DNA of 64,000 nt from NCBI RefSeq assembly GCF_000687455.2, contig NZ_JGVW01000059.1, forward strand, positions 1-64,000, given 5' to 3'. Source of the DNA: Burkholderia sp. lig30. GTDB taxonomy: Bacteria > Pseudomonadota > Gammaproteobacteria > Burkholderiales > Burkholderiaceae. Positions 28,550 through 38,980 of the stretch are shown here, piece after piece. Position numbers and translations under genes: made by a program. The notes under the pieces were generated by a model. It did no database searches. It had not been told where the DNA came from and saw only the letters and a list, made by a program, of their open reading frames with translations. Position 1 is the first letter of the stretch. The number at the start of each line of letters is the position of its first letter.

Positions 28550-31500
28550 ATGCACACGGTTGTTCTCGGCTGGTTCGGCATCTCCTCTGCCTGGTTCCTC
28601 CTTCTCATCTGGCGCCTCGTGAAAGCGATGCTCCCCGGCGGCGATGCCGCCGGCTCCGGGCCGATCCGGCTCTGGCTCGGCTTCGCCTGCGTGTTCGTCG
28701 CGAGCTGCACGCTCACGAGCGTGTTGTCCGGCGCGGACACCAACCTGCTCGGCCACGCGCTGTCGGCAGGCTTCGAACGCGTGCTCGGCCGGATCGGCAC
28801 CCCGATCGCGATGACCGTGCTGTTCTTCGTCGGCCTGCCGTGGCTGACCGGCATCGGCTGGCGGCACGTCGCCGAATGGCTCGACACGTCGTTCGGACTC
28901 AAGCTGTCGCACGACGACGGCGACGACGCCCGCAGCATCGCCGACCTGCCGCGCAGCGCGCTGCATCGCGACGACGAGCGCCGCGTGCGCCGCGCCGGCG
29001 ACGTCCAGCCGACCAGCGCGCATACCGTCAACTCGATGGCGCCGCGCCAGAACGGCCGCTTCGCGCGGCCGACGCTCTGGAAACCCGATTCGCAACCGCG
29101 CCAGCGTCAGCGCGGCCAGACGCCGTCCCGGCCGCTCGCCGAGCCGGTGGCGCCCGCCGGCTGGCTGAAACCCGCGCAGAAACCCGCGCCGGCCGCCCGT
29201 CCGGCGGCGGCGGCTGGCGTCGGTGCAGGCGCGGCAAGCATCGCACGCCCTGCGGCGGCGATTGCCGCGCAGGCTGCAGCGGCATCCGCATCCGCATCCG
29301 CATCCGCATCCACATCCACGTCGGCGTCGGCGTCGGCGTTTGCTTCAGCCTCGATGCCGCGCCCCGCTTCGGCACCGGCGCAAACTTCCGCGCCTGGAAT
29401 CGGTGAGCCGGTCCGCACGCGGCCGCAGCCGTTCACGCCGCCGCGCCCGGTCACGGCGCCCCGCCAGACCGTTGCGCCACGCGCCGCCGCCATGCCGCGC
29501 CCGGTTGCCCCGACGCAGACGCATGCGGTGCCGCCGCAAGCCATCGCGACGCAAACGCCCGCGACGCCGCCCGTCCCGCCTCGCAGGCGCCCGGCCGCGC
29601 CGACGCGCGCGCCGCTGTATGCATGGACCGAAAAACCGGCGGAACGCATCGCGCCGGCGCCGAGCCTGCAGGAAACGCTGCGCTCGATCGAGGCGAGCAC
29701 CGCACGGTGGGCGTCACTCGACGGCACGCCGCACGTCGATGCGGCGCACGTCGCGGCACCGCTTGCCGGCGCTGCGATCGGCATGGCCGCGGCTTCGGCC
29801 GAGCCGTCCGCGTCGCTGGTCGCGCCGCTTGCCTTCGATTTCGTCGCGGACGACTTCGCGCATCCCGTCGGCGCGACCGCCGAACTCATGCCGGCCGACG
29901 GGCATGCCGCGCCGGCCGCCGCCTCCGTCGACACGATCGCGCCTGCCGTCGCTGAATCGCCCGCCGCGCACGCGGTCAACGCGCCGGGCACCGACGCGAT
30001 CGGCCCGCACGTCGCGACGGACGACGTGATGACGTCCAGCATGCCGGGCGACATGCAGCCCGCGCCGCACGTCGCGCCCGGCGCCGATGCGGCAAGCGAC
30101 GCCATGGCGGCGTCGGAGGTCGCCCGGACCGGACTCGATGTCGAAACCGCCGACACGGTGACGCTCGACGCGCAATCCATTCCGGTCGATGCGCTGACCG
30201 CGCCGCTCGACGCCGCTCCCGCGAATGCGGCAAGCGACATCGCGCCTTGGGAAGAGACGGTCGCGGCCAGACACGCGCCGGTCTCCGGGCACATCGATGC
30301 CCCGCGTTCGGACACGGCTTCGGCAACCGCACTCGCTTCGACGTGGGGCGGCATCGCCGCAGCCACGCACGCGCCGGCGGCAATCGTGTCGCCATTCACG
30401 GCGCCGACGCCGTCGGCCGCGCCGGCCGACACGCCAGCGGCCAATGTGCTGCCGAGCGAGCCGCCTGCCGCCGTGCCGCCTCTCGGCGAATTCGCCGCAA
30501 CCTCGCAGGCTCTGGCCGTAATCGCTGCATCGACGTACACGGATGACGCGGCTTCAACGCTTCCGGCTTCGAACGCCGACGCGCCAGCGCCCAATATGCT
30601 GCCGAGCGAGTCGCCTGCCGCTGTGCCGACTTTCGGCGAATTCGCCGCGCCCTCACTGGTGCCGGCCACGCCCGCCGCATCGGCGTACACGGAGGAAGCG
30701 GCTTCAACGCTTCCGGCCTCGAACGCCGACACGCCAGCACCCAATGTGGTGCCGGGCGCATCGACCGTCGCCGCACCCACGTTCGGTGACGCCGCCACTT
30801 CGCCGGCTCCGGCCGTGACCACCGCATCGGCATACGCCGGCGAAGCCGCTTCGCCGTTCTCGGGCACGAACGAGATCACGCCGGTCCCGACTGCGATGAC
30901 GAGCACGATGCTCATGACCACGTCGGCCGCGGCAACCGCCACGCCCCCGCGCGACGCCGACTTGCCGTCCGCAACGGCCATCCCGGCCACCAGCCAGATC
31001 GACGCAACGCGCATCCCCGAGCCCGAGACGCACGTCGGCGCATCGGCCGACGATCGGGCACTGGCAGCCTCGTCGGCAACGCCCGTGGCCATCGCGACAT
31101 TCACCGCTCCTGGCCTGACGCTGCCGGGTTCCATCGTTCCCGCTTACGCGCCGGGCACAACGCCCTCGTCTGTGTCTGGATTCGCCTCGACGTTTGTGCC
31201 GCCCTTCGTGCAGACGTTCGCCACAGGGAATGCATCTCCGTCCGAGCCGTCCGTCCCGGCACCGTCGAACGCCGTCCACACAACCGCATCGTCCGACGTG
31301 GAGACGCAGCCGCCGGCCGCCGTTGCCCCGGCTCGACCGTTCGCCACGTTTACGTCGATCGCACCATCGGCTGGCGCCGCTCCCACGCATGCGGCCGCCG
31401 ATCGGCCCGCGGACGCTTACGCCTTCGCTGCGGCGACCGAAACCGGCGTCATGCTGGCCCCGACTTCCCCGATCGCCGTTCCCGCACCGGTCGCGCCCTT

Positions 31501-33127
31501 CGCGCCGGTGGCGTTTGCCGCACCTGCCGCACCTGCAGCACCTGCCGTACCCGCCGCGTCGGCCCCTGCCGCGGCCCCCGCCGCCGACACTCCGCCCGCG
31601 CGCCAGCCGCGCCCGAACGCCTTCGAGTTCCGCGCGCCCGCCGCGTCCCTCGTCGAGCTGCCCGCGCTCGACCTGCTCGAGCCCGCATCCGGCGACATGG
31701 AAACGATCAGCGACGAGCACCTGGCCCAGACCGGCCAGATCATCGAGCAGCGTCTGCAGGAGTTCAAGGTGCCGGTCACGGTCGTCGGCGCGTCCGCCGG
31801 CCCGGTGATCACGCGCTTCGAGATCGAGCCCGCGCTCGGCGTGCGCGGCAGCCAGATCGTCGGCCTGATGAAGGACCTGTCGCGCGGCCTCGGCCTCACG
31901 TCGATCCGCGTCGTCGAGACGATTCCCGGCAAGACCTGCATGGGCCTCGAGCTGCCGAACGCGAAGCGCCAGATGATCCGCCTGTCGGAAATCCTCGCCG
32001 CGCGCGAATACCAGCACTCGACGTCGCAGCTCACGATCGCGATGGGCAAGGACATCACCGGCCGGCCGGTCGTCACCGACCTCGCGAAGGCGCCGCACAT
32101 GCTCGTCGCCGGCACCACCGGTTCGGGCAAGTCGGTCGCGATCAACGCGATGATCCTGTCGCTGCTGTACAAGGCGACGCCCGAAGAGGTACGGCTCATC
32201 ATGATCGACCCGAAGATGCTCGAACTGTCGGTCTACGAGGGCATTCCGCACCTGCTCGCGCCGGTCGTCACCGACATGAAGCTCGCGGCGAACGCGCTCA
32301 ACTGGTGCGTCGGCGAAATGGAGAAGCGCTACCGGCTGATGTCGGCGGTCGGCGTGCGCAACCTCGCGAGCTTCAACCAGAAGATCCGCGACGCCGAAGC
32401 GAAGGAAAAGAAGATCGGCAACCCGTTCTCGCTCACGCCCGACGATCCCGAGCCGCTGTCGACGCTGCCGCTCATCGTCGTCGTGATCGACGAGCTGGCC
32501 GACCTGATGATGGTGGCCGGCAAGAAGATCGAGGAACTGATCGCCCGCCTCGCGCAGAAGGCGCGCGCGGCCGGCATCCACCTGATCCTCGCGACGCAGC
32601 GTCCGTCGGTCGACGTGATCACCGGGCTGATCAAGGCGAACATCCCGACGCGCGTCGCGTTCCAGGTGTCGTCGAAGATCGACTCGCGCACGATTCTCGA
32701 CCAGATGGGCGCCGAATCGCTGCTCGGCATGGGCGACATGCTGTTCCTGCCGCCCGGCACCGGCTATCCGCAGCGCGTGCACGGCGCGTTCGTCGCCGAC
32801 GAGGAAGTGCACCGGGTCGTCGAATACCTGAAGCAGTTCGGCGAGCCGCAGTACGAGGAAGGGATTCTCGACGGCCCGGCCGCCGAGGGCGCATCGCAGG
32901 ATCTGTTCGGCGACGCGCCGGAAGCCGAGGCTGATCCGCTCTACGACGAAGCGGTCGCGTTCGTCGTGCGCACGCGGCGCGCGTCGATCTCGTCGGTGCA
33001 GCGGCAGTTGCGCATCGGCTACAACCGCGCGGCGCGCCTCGTCGAGCAGATGGAAGCCGCCGGGCTCGTCTCGCCGATGGGCATCAACGGCAGCCGCGAG
33101 GTGCTGGTGCCGGCCGCCGCCGACTGA
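28550..33127 (+). CDS. ftsK: DNA translocase FtsK, giant linker form
   Basis: FtsK pumps chromosome termini through the division septum and activates XerCD. The 1525-residue protein has three hydrophobic N-terminal helices (about residues 5-28, 40-60, 85-108). A linker of about 900 residues, rich in Ala/Pro/Thr, includes a hexamer-coded Ser-Ala run and a 50-residue tandem repeat. The motor begins near 1040, with Walker A GTTGSGKS at 1188-1195 and Walker B ([12 protein letters not shown]) near 1310. The winged-helix gamma domain starts near 1460 and should read KOPS polarity sequences. The linker is far longer than in E. coli, and the motor is intact. Confidence 0.95.
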   Translation: MHTVVLGWFGISSAWFLLLIWRLVKAMLPGGDAAGSGPIRLWLGFACVFVASCTLTSVLSGADTNLLGHALSAGFERVLGRIGTPIAMTVLFFVGLPWLTGIGWRHVAEWLDTSFGLKLSHDDGDDARSIADLPRSALHRDDERRVRRAGDVQPTSAHTVNSMAPRQNGRFARPTLWKPDSQPRQRQRGQTPSRPLAEPVAPAGWLKPAQKPAPAARPAAAAGVGAGAASIARPAAAIAAQAAAASASASASASTSTSASASAFASASMPRPASAPAQTSAPGIGEPVRTRPQPFTPPRPVTAPRQTVAPRAAAMPRPVAPTQTHAVPPQAIATQTPATPPVPPRRRPAAPTRAPLYAWTEKPAERIAPAPSLQETLRSIEASTARWASLDGTPHVDAAHVAAPLAGAAIGMAAASAEPSASLVAPLAFDFVADDFAHPVGATAELMPADGHAAPAAASVDTIAPAVAESPAAHAVNAPGTDAIGPHVATDDVMTSSMPGDMQPAPHVAPGADAASDAMAASEVARTGLDVETADTVTLDAQSIPVDALTAPLDAAPANAASDIAPWEETVAARHAPVSGHIDAPRSDTASATALASTWGGIAAATHAPAAIVSPFTAPTPSAAPADTPAANVLPSEPPAAVPPLGEFAATSQALAVIAASTYTDDAASTLPASNADAPAPNMLPSESPAAVPTFGEFAAPSLVPATPAASAYTEEAASTLPASNADTPAPNVVPGASTVAAPTFGDAATSPAPAVTTASAYAGEAASPFSGTNEITPVPTAMTSTMLMTTSAAATATPPRDADLPSATAIPATSQIDATRIPEPETHVGASADDRALAASSATPVAIATFTAPGLTLPGSIVPAYAPGTTPSSVSGFASTFVPPFVQTFATGNASPSEPSVPAPSNAVHTTASSDVETQPPAAVAPARPFATFTSIAPSAGAAPTHAAADRPADAYAFAAATETGVMLAPTSPIAVPAPVAPFAPVAFAAPAAPAAPAVPAASAPAAAPAADTPPARQPRPNAFEFRAPAASLVELPALDLLEPASGDMETISDEHLAQTGQIIEQRLQEFKVPVTVVGASAGPVITRFEIEPALGVRGSQIVGLMKDLSRGLGLTSIRVVETIPGKTCMGLELPNAKRQMIRLSEILAAREYQHSTSQLTIAMGKDITGRPVVTDLAKAPHMLVAGTTGSGKSVAINAMILSLLYKATPEEVRLIMIDPKMLELSVYEGIPHLLAPVVTDMKLAANALNWCVGEMEKRYRLMSAVGVRNLASFNQKIRDAEAKEKKIGNPFSLTPDDPEPLSTLPLIVVVIDELADLMMVAGKKIEELIARLAQKARAAGIHLILATQRPSVDVITGLIKANIPTRVAFQVSSKIDSRTILDQMGAESLLGMGDMLFLPPGTGYPQRVHGAFVADEEVHRVVEYLKQFGEPQYEEGILDGPAAEGASQDLFGDAPEAEADPLYDEAVAFVVRTRRASISSVQRQLRIGYNRAARLVEQMEAAGLVSPMGINGSREVLVPAAAD
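29282..29311 (+). repeat. GCATCC hexamer repeat, 5 perfect copies
   Basis: Five perfect copies of GCATCC run into related degenerate hexamers (ACATCC, ACGTCG, GCGTCG) up to about 29340. In frame this codes alternating Ser and Ala/Thr in the FtsK linker. Copy changes would lengthen or shorten the linker without a frameshift. Confidence 0.85.
30428..30877 (+). repeat. 150-bp tandem repeat inside ftsK linker
   Basis: Two consecutive 150-base units start at 30428 and 30578, and a third diverged unit starts at 30728. Each begins GAC-(A/G)CGCCAGC and codes 50 residues (FtsK 627-676, 677-726, then about 727-775). Shared phrases are [10 protein letters not shown] and the positions around PAxNxLPSExPAAVP. 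The third copy is one residue shorter and more diverged. Confidence 0.85.
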
Positions 33128-33493
33128 GCCCGCGCGGCCGCACTGCTGATGAGGGGCGCCACCCGCTCACGCGGCGCCCGTCTGCGCCGAAGCGAGACGC
33201 GCCGAAGTCGCCGCGCTGGCGGCTTCGTGTCGCCGGGGCGACGTGCGGCCCGGCGGCGGCGCCCCCCGTCCGGCGCTGCGGCAGCGTCATCCGGCGACAC
33301 GAAGCCGACGGCGCGCGAAAACGGTTCGGCATCGAAACCTCCTTGCATCGAGCCGTCTCAAGTGTTGAGATGTGACGAAACGCCGGCCGGGCGCGCGCTT
33401 CGCCGTCCGGCCGGGCATGCGGGCCGCCGCGCGCGGGCATGAAGCCCGGCTGCCGCCGCCCGGATCATGAACCCGAACCAAGGATCGCCGATC
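33128..33493. other. Intergenic stretch between ftsK and the GH15 gene
   Basis: About 365 very GC-rich bases with several self-complementary CGGCCGG runs but no clean terminator with a T tract, no credible gene and no recognisable repeat. An alternative in-frame ATG for the next gene lies at 33467. Confidence 0.5.
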
Positions 33494-35329
33494 ATGTCCG
33501 CCCTGATCGAAGACTATGCCCTCGTCGGCGACGGCCATACGGCCGCGCTGATCGCGCGCGACGGCTCCGTCGACTGGCTGTGCTGGCCCCGCTTCGATTC
33601 GGGCGCCTGCTTCGCGGCCCTCGTCGGCACGCCCGAGCACGGCCGCTGGCTGATCGCGCCGGCGGCCGACGCCGCCGTCACGCACACCGCACGCCGCTAT
33701 CGCGGCGACACGCTGATACTCGAAACCGATTACGAGAGCGCCGACGGCGCCGTCACGGTGGTCGACTTCATGCCGCCCGGCGACGGCTGGTCGGAGCTCG
33801 TGCGGATCGTCGTCGGCCGGCACGGCACGATGAAGATGCGCATGGAGCTGGTGCTGCGCTTCGACTACGGTTTCTCGATTCCGTGGGTGACGCAGCTCGC
33901 CCGCGAGGAAGGCGGCATGAAGGCGATCGCGGGACCGGACACCGTCGTACTGCGCACGCCCGTGCCGCTGACCGGCAAGAACCTGCACACGCTCGCCGAA
34001 TTCACGGTGAGCGCCGACGAGCGCGTGCCGTTCACGCTCGGCTACACACCGTCGCACCTGCGGCCGCCGCCCGCGCGCGATCCGCTGTCGATGCTCGCGC
34101 GCACCGAGAACCACTGGCTCGAATGGTCGGCGCGCTGCCAGGTGAAAGGCCGCTACGCGGCAGCCGTGCGGCGCTCGCTGATCACCCTGAAGGCGCTCGC
34201 GTACGAGCCGACGGGCGGCATCGTCGCCGCGCCGACGACGTCGCTGCCGGAGCAGCTCGGCGGCACCCGCAACTGGGACTACCGCTACTGCTGGCTGCGC
34301 GACGCGACGATCACGCTGCTCGCGCTGATGCGCGGCGGCTATTACGACGAGGCGCGCGCGTGGCGCGCGTGGCTCGGCCGCGTGATGGCCGGCTCGCCCG
34401 AGCAGATCCAGATCATGTACGGCATCGCCGGCGAACGCCGCCTGCCCGAAATGACGCTCGACTGGCTGCCCGGCTACCAGGGCGCGCGGCCGGTGCGGAT
34501 CGGCAACAACGCGGCCAACCAGCTGCAGCTCGACGTGTTCGGCGAAGTGATGGCGGCGCTGCACCTCGCCCGGGTGGGCGGCCTGCAGGCCGACGACACG
34601 GTCTGGTCGGTGCAGTGCACGCTGCTCGACCATCTGGAGAAGATCTGGCAGGAGCCCGACGAGGGCATCTGGGAAACGCGCGGCGGCCGCCGCCATTTCA
34701 CGTTCTCGAAGGTGATGGCGTGGGTCGCGTTCGACCGCGCGATCAAGTCGGCGGAGATGTTCCGCCTGCCCGGCGCGCTCGAGCGCTGGCGCGCGCTGCG
34801 CGAGCAGATCCACGCGGACGTCTGCGCGAACGCGTGGAACCCGCGCCTGCAGGCGTTCACGCAGAGCTACGGTAGCGACGAACTCGACGCGAGCGTGCTG
34901 CTGCTGCCGCTGCTCGGCTTTCTGCCGCCCACCGATCCGCGCGTCGTCGGCACCGTCGCCGCGATCGAGCGCGGCCTGCTCCACGACGGCCTGGTGCAGC
35001 GCTACTGCACGACCCAGTACGACGACGGCCTGCCGCCCGGCGAAGGCACGTTCCTCGCGTGCAGCTTCTGGCTCGTCGACAACTACGCGCTGCTCGGCCG
35101 CATCGACGAGGCGCACCGGCTGTTCAACCGGCTGCTGTCGCTGTCGAACGATCTCGGCCTGCTCGCCGAGGAATACGATCCGGCCGCGCGCCGGCTCGTC
35201 GGCAACTTCCCGCAGGCGTTCTCGCACGTCGCGCTCGTGCATACCGCGATGAACCTGATGCACCACGAGGAAGCGATGGCGCGGGCGGCCGGACAGCCCA
35301 CGCCCGCCGAAGCGGCAGCCGGCCGATAA
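33494..35329 (+). CDS. Glycoside hydrolase family 15 protein
   Basis: A 611-residue GH15 enzyme, the glucoamylase/trehalase clan of inverting alpha-glucosidases. Segments typical of the bacterial trehalase-like branch are IEDYALVGDGHTAALIARDGSVDWLCWPRFDS at the N-terminus, RNWDYRYCWLRDATIT in the (alpha/alpha)6 barrel, and LPPGEGTFLACSFWLVDNYALLGR with the catalytic acid region near the C-terminus. No signal peptide is seen, so it is cytoplasmic. I prefer the ATG at 33494 with AAGGAT upstream; the ATG at 33467 would add nine residues. Trehalose is a plausible substrate but unproven. Confidence 0.88.
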   Translation: MSALIEDYALVGDGHTAALIARDGSVDWLCWPRFDSGACFAALVGTPEHGRWLIAPAADAAVTHTARRYRGDTLILETDYESADGAVTVVDFMPPGDGWSELVRIVVGRHGTMKMRMELVLRFDYGFSIPWVTQLAREEGGMKAIAGPDTVVLRTPVPLTGKNLHTLAEFTVSADERVPFTLGYTPSHLRPPPARDPLSMLARTENHWLEWSARCQVKGRYAAAVRRSLITLKALAYEPTGGIVAAPTTSLPEQLGGTRNWDYRYCWLRDATITLLALMRGGYYDEARAWRAWLGRVMAGSPEQIQIMYGIAGERRLPEMTLDWLPGYQGARPVRIGNNAANQLQLDVFGEVMAALHLARVGGLQADDTVWSVQCTLLDHLEKIWQEPDEGIWETRGGRRHFTFSKVMAWVAFDRAIKSAEMFRLPGALERWRALREQIHADVCANAWNPRLQAFTQSYGSDELDASVLLLPLLGFLPPTDPRVVGTVAAIERGLLHDGLVQRYCTTQYDDGLPPGEGTFLACSFWLVDNYALLGRIDEAHRLFNRLLSLSNDLGLLAEEYDPAARRLVGNFPQAFSHVALVHTAMNLMHHEEAMARAAGQPTPAEAAAGR

Positions 35330-35414
35330 GCCGGCCCCCAAAGACGCATCCACGATGTATCTTCAAGGATGGTCAAATCGTAAAAGTTTCGTGAAAAATC
35401 ATGGAATTGTTGCA

Positions 35415-35443
35415 TTGCACCACGCATCGTTGTCCGATATGAT
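35415..35443 (+). promoter_or_regulatory. Candidate promoter of phaZ
   Basis: TTGCAC (35415-35420) and TATGAT (35438-35443) are separated by exactly 17 bases, in an AT-richer patch about 110 bases before the phaZ ATG. No operator is evident. Confidence 0.5.
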
Positions 35444-35551
35444 CGACGACGACTGACCGGCTGCGTCGCATCACGGCCGGTCGCTGACCCACACGGCACG
35501 CCGCGACGCCACGCGCCGCCCTCGCGCACCGTCCTCCCCTCGGGAGCCTGC

Positions 35552-37108
35552 ATGCTTTACCAACTGCACGAATTCCAGCGGGCATTGCTGAGCCCGCTCA
35601 CCGCCTGGGCCCAGGCCGCCTCCAAATCCTTCGCCAATCCATCCAGTCCGTTGTCGCTGATCCCCGGCGCGACGCGCATGTCGGCGGCCTACGAGTTGAT
35701 GTTCCGGCTCGGCAAGGATTACGAGAAGCCCGAATTCGCGATTCACCAGATCGTCAAGGACGGACACAACATCCCGATCGTCGAGCAGACGATCCTCGAG
35801 AAGCCGTTCTGCCGGCTGCTGCGCTTCAAGCGCTACGCCGACGACGCGGGCGCGGTCGGCCAGCTGAAGGACGAACCGGTCGTGCTGGTCTGCGCGCCGC
35901 TGTCGGGGCATCACTCGACGCTGCTGCGCGACACCGTGCGCACGCTGCTGCAGGATCACAAGGTCTACATCACCGACTGGATCGACGCGCGCATGGTGCC
36001 GGTCGAAGTCGGCCCGTTCCACCTGCAGGATTACGTCGCGTACATCCAGGAATTCATCCGCCACATCGGCGCGCGCAATCTGCACGTGATCTCGGTGTGC
36101 CAGCCGACGGTGCCGGTGCTCGCGGCGATTTCGCTGATGGCGAGCCGCGGCGAGGACACGCCGCTCACGATGACGATGATGGGCGGCCCGATCGACGCGC
36201 GCCGCAGCCCGACGTCGGTGAATTCGCTCGCGACGCAGCACTCGATCTCGTGGTTCGAGAACAACGTGATCCACACGGTGCCCGCGAACTACCCCGGCGA
36301 AGGCCGCCAGGTCTACCCCGGCTTCCTGCAGCACACGGGCTTCGTCGCGATGAATCCGGAGCGCCACGCGCAATCGCACTGGGACTTCTATCAAAGCCTG
36401 CTGCGCGGCGACGAAGACGATGCGGAAGCGCACCGCAACTTCTACGACGAATACAACGCGGTCCTCGACATGGCCGCCGAGTATTACCTGGAGACGATCC
36501 GCATCGTGTTCCAGGACTTCAGCCTCGCCGAAGGCACGTGGGACATCGACGGCGAGCGCGTGCGTCCGCAGGACATCCGCCACACCGCGCTGATGACGAT
36601 CGAGGGCGAGCTCGACGACATTTCCGGCAGCGGCCAGACCCACGTCGCGCACGAGCTGTGCACCGGCATCCCGAACGACCAGCGCCGCAGCCTGACCGCG
36701 GAGAAATGCGGCCACTACGGCATCTTCTCCGGCCGCCGCTGGCGCACGATCATTTATCCGCAGCTGCGCGACTTCATCCGCGAGCATGCGCCGGAGCCGA
36801 AGCACGGCGCCACGAAGAGCCATCCGGACGCGGCGACGCCGCTCGCAGCCGTGCCGCCCGCACCGGTCGCGCCGGCGCCGGTCGAGCCGTCCGCCTCCGC
36901 CGTGACGGCAACGGTCGAGCCGATTGCACCCGCTGCGCCCGTGGCAGTCGAGTCATCCTCCGCATCCGCCACGGCCGAACAGGCAAAGGCCGCCGCGGCG
37001 AAGCGCATGCGGGTGAAAGCGCCCGGCACCGGCGCGCCGTCGAAAACGGCCGCGGCGAAGCGCGGCGCGCGCCCGGCGAAACCCGCCCGCGCCCGCAAGG
37101 CCGCCTGA
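35552..37108 (+). CDS. phaZ: Intracellular polyhydroxybutyrate depolymerase with basic tail
   Basis: PhaZ degrades stored polyhydroxybutyrate granules in the cytoplasm. The family start MLYQLHEFQRALLSPL is present. The catalytic nucleophile region is VISVCQPTVPVLAA, where Cys takes the serine position as in the Ralstonia PhaZ1 group. The later GELDDISGSGQT and KCGHYGIFSGRRW carry the acid and His. The enzyme proper ends near residue 410. The remaining 105 or so residues are Ala/Pro/Val-rich and then Lys/Arg/Ala-rich (AAAKRMRVKAP, RPAKPARARKAA), like histone H1-type tails. A GGGAG site precedes the ATG. Confidence 0.93.
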   Translation: MLYQLHEFQRALLSPLTAWAQAASKSFANPSSPLSLIPGATRMSAAYELMFRLGKDYEKPEFAIHQIVKDGHNIPIVEQTILEKPFCRLLRFKRYADDAGAVGQLKDEPVVLVCAPLSGHHSTLLRDTVRTLLQDHKVYITDWIDARMVPVEVGPFHLQDYVAYIQEFIRHIGARNLHVISVCQPTVPVLAAISLMASRGEDTPLTMTMMGGPIDARRSPTSVNSLATQHSISWFENNVIHTVPANYPGEGRQVYPGFLQHTGFVAMNPERHAQSHWDFYQSLLRGDEDDAEAHRNFYDEYNAVLDMAAEYYLETIRIVFQDFSLAEGTWDIDGERVRPQDIRHTALMTIEGELDDISGSGQTHVAHELCTGIPNDQRRSLTAEKCGHYGIFSGRRWRTIIYPQLRDFIREHAPEPKHGATKSHPDAATPLAAVPPAPVAPAPVEPSASAVTATVEPIAPAAPVAVESSSASATAEQAKAAAAKRMRVKAPGTGAPSKTAAAKRGARPAKPARARKAA

Positions 37109-37128
37109 CGCGCCGCTTGCGCAAACAC

Positions 37129-37161
37129 AAACGCCGCCATGCACTTCGCATGGCGGCGTTT
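37129..37161. terminator. Bidirectional terminator between phaZ and tetR-type gene
   Basis: A perfect 14-bp stem AACGCCGCCATGC/GCATGGCGGCGTT with a 5-base loop lies between the convergent genes. It is followed by CCTTTTCC on the plus strand and TTGTGTTTG on the minus strand, so it can serve both transcripts. Confidence 0.8.
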
Positions 37162-37205
37162 CCTTTTCCGGCTCCGCGCTCCGGCCCACGGCCCGCTGGT
37201 GCGGG

Positions 37206-37838
37206 TCAGCGGCGCAGCAGGTACGCGAGCAGCACCTCGGTATTCATCTTGACCATCTCGGCACGCTCGTCCGGCGCGCTGAAATCGCGGCCGAGCGTCG
37301 CGGCGAGCGTGAACCGGTTCGACACGATGTAGTAGCCGAGCCCGGACAAGGTCACGTAGAAGCGCAGCGGATCGACGTCGGTGCGAAACAGGCCGGCCTT
37401 CTGTCCGCGCGCCAGCACGTTGCCGAGCATCGCGACGATCGGCGAGATCATTTCGCGGATCCGCGTGGACTTGTGCAGGTAGCGGGCCTCGTGCAGGTTT
37501 TCGTTGTTGATGAGCCGCAGCAGCTCGGGATGGTCGCGGTAATAGTCCCAGACGAAATGCGCGAGGCGCGTGACCGCCTCGACAGGCGCGACGCCATCCA
37601 GCTCGAGCACGCGCTCGGCCTCGGTCAGCGCGGAAAATGCATGCTCGAGCACCGCGGTGAACAGTTGCTCCTTGCTGCCGAAGTAGTAATAGAGCATGCG
37701 CTCGTTGGTTTCCGCCCGGCGCGCAATCTGGTCGACGCGTGCGCCGAACAAGCCTCCACTCGCGAATTCTTCGGCCGCGGCCAACAGGATGCGGCGGCGT
37801 GTGCCTTCAGGGTCTCTTTTGATTTTTGGCTGATTCAT
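37206..37838 (-). CDS. TetR-family transcriptional regulator
   Basis: A 210-residue repressor-type protein. The N-terminal helix-turn-helix reads TRRRILLAAAEEFASGGLFGARVDQIARRAETNERMLYYYFGSKEQL, followed by an all-helical ligand domain with DYYRDHPELLRLINNENLHEARYL. The target and ligand are unknown. It is convergent with phaZ and has a gap of about 240 bases to the divergent rsxB gene, which it might control. No symmetric operator was identified with confidence. Confidence 0.88.
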   Translation of the reverse strand: MNQPKIKRDPEGTRRRILLAAAEEFASGGLFGARVDQIARRAETNERMLYYYFGSKEQLFTAVLEHAFSALTEAERVLELDGVAPVEAVTRLAHFVWDYYRDHPELLRLINNENLHEARYLHKSTRIREMISPIVAMLGNVLARGQKAGLFRTDVDPLRFYVTLSGLGYYIVSNRFTLAATLGRDFSAPDERAEMVKMNTEVLLAYLLRR

Positions 37839-38080
37839 GGTGGCGTTTTGCTATGTGAGCCGCGTCATCCGGATCGATCGCCTCGGCCGCGCGGCACCGG
37901 CGACACTGGAACGGGCACACCGCGCACGGCGTACCTGCTGCTGCGCCCCTGCAAAAAAGCGCTTCGATTATGGCACAGGCACCGTCAAGCGCAATGCGGG
38001 AAATCGGCGATAATCCTGATTTGGCAAACCATTCCGGCCACGCCGCGCGGCGCGGCCGCGCGCCGTCGCCTGTTGTCACC

Positions 38081-38980
38081 GTGACCGATTCCAAGACCCT
38101 CGCGGATCGCATCGAAGATCTGCTTCCCCAGACGCAATGCACGAAGTGCGGGTATACGGGCTGCCGTCCGTATGCCGAAGCGATCGCCGCCGGCGACGCG
38201 AACTACAACCAGTGCCCGCCCGGCGGCGCCGAAGGCGTCGCGCGCCTCGCGCGCCTGCTCGGCAAGCCCGTCATCCCGATCAGCCCGGAACACGGCGTCG
38301 AGCGCCCCCGCCCCGTCGCCTTCATCGACGAGCAGCTCTGTATCGGCTGCACGCTGTGCATGCAGGCCTGCCCGGTCGACGCGATCGCCGGCGCGCCGAA
38401 GCAGATGCATACCGTGATCGCGTCGCTGTGCACCGGCTGCGATCTGTGCGTGCCGCCGTGCCCGGTCGACTGCATCGCGATGCTGCCCGTCACCGGCGAG
38501 CGCACCGGCTGGGACGCATGGACACAGGAACAGGCCGACGACGCGCGCGAGCGCCACGAGCGCCGGCTCGCGCGCCAGCGCCGCGAGCGCGAGGCGGCCG
38601 AAGCGCGCGCAGCCGCGCGCCGCTCGGCCAGCGCCGCGGCGCAGCCCGCCGCTCAATTCGCCGCTCAACTCGCCTCGCAACCCGCTTCGCAGCCCGCCGC
38701 GCAACCGACGGCGACCGCCGACGCGGCGGCGGATGCCGACGCGAAGAAGCGTGCGATCATCGCCGCGGCGCTCGAGCGTGCCCGCAAGAAGAAGGAAGAG
38801 CTCGCCGAGCAAGGCAACGCGCCGAAGAACACCGAAAGCGTGAGCGCCGCCGTCCAGGCGCAGATCGATGCGGCCGAAGCGCGCCGCAAGCGGCTCGCCG
38901 GGCAGGCGCCGCAAGCGGATCAGGGCCAGCCCTCGAACGACAGCGGCCCGTCCACGCCGCCCGACACGCACTCGCAATGA
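38081..38980 (+). CDS. rsxB: Electron transport complex subunit RsxB-like ferredoxin
   Basis: A RsxB/RnfB-type iron-sulfur protein. A four-Cys cluster site (CTKCGYTGC and a later Cys in YNQCPPGG) is followed by two 4Fe-4S motifs ([28 protein letters not shown]). The C-terminal 130 residues are an Arg/Glu/Ala coiled segment and an Ala/Gln/Pro linker. I chose the GTG at 38081 ([16 protein letters not shown]); ATG codons at 37970 and 37994 are alternatives without conserved sequence. The N-terminal membrane anchor of E. coli RsxB is missing, and no other rsx gene is nearby. The start of nth overlaps its stop. Confidence 0.85.
   Translation: MTDSKTLADRIEDLLPQTQCTKCGYTGCRPYAEAIAAGDANYNQCPPGGAEGVARLARLLGKPVIPISPEHGVERPRPVAFIDEQLCIGCTLCMQACPVDAIAGAPKQMHTVIASLCTGCDLCVPPCPVDCIAMLPVTGERTGWDAWTQEQADDARERHERRLARQRREREAAEARAAARRSASAAAQPAAQFAAQLASQPASQPAAQPTATADAAADADAKKRAIIAAALERARKKKEELAEQGNAPKNTESVSAAVQAQIDAAEARRKRLAGQAPQADQGQPSNDSGPSTPPDTHSQ

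Noticed and set aside
29282-29311. Phase variation by the GCATCC repeat
   Set aside because: Units are hexamers, so copy changes keep the reading frame; on-off switching is not possible.
30704-32812. A 702-codon frame on the minus strand inside ftsK
   Set aside because: Antisense of the FtsK linker and motor; Arg/Gly-rich and without a start signal or domain.
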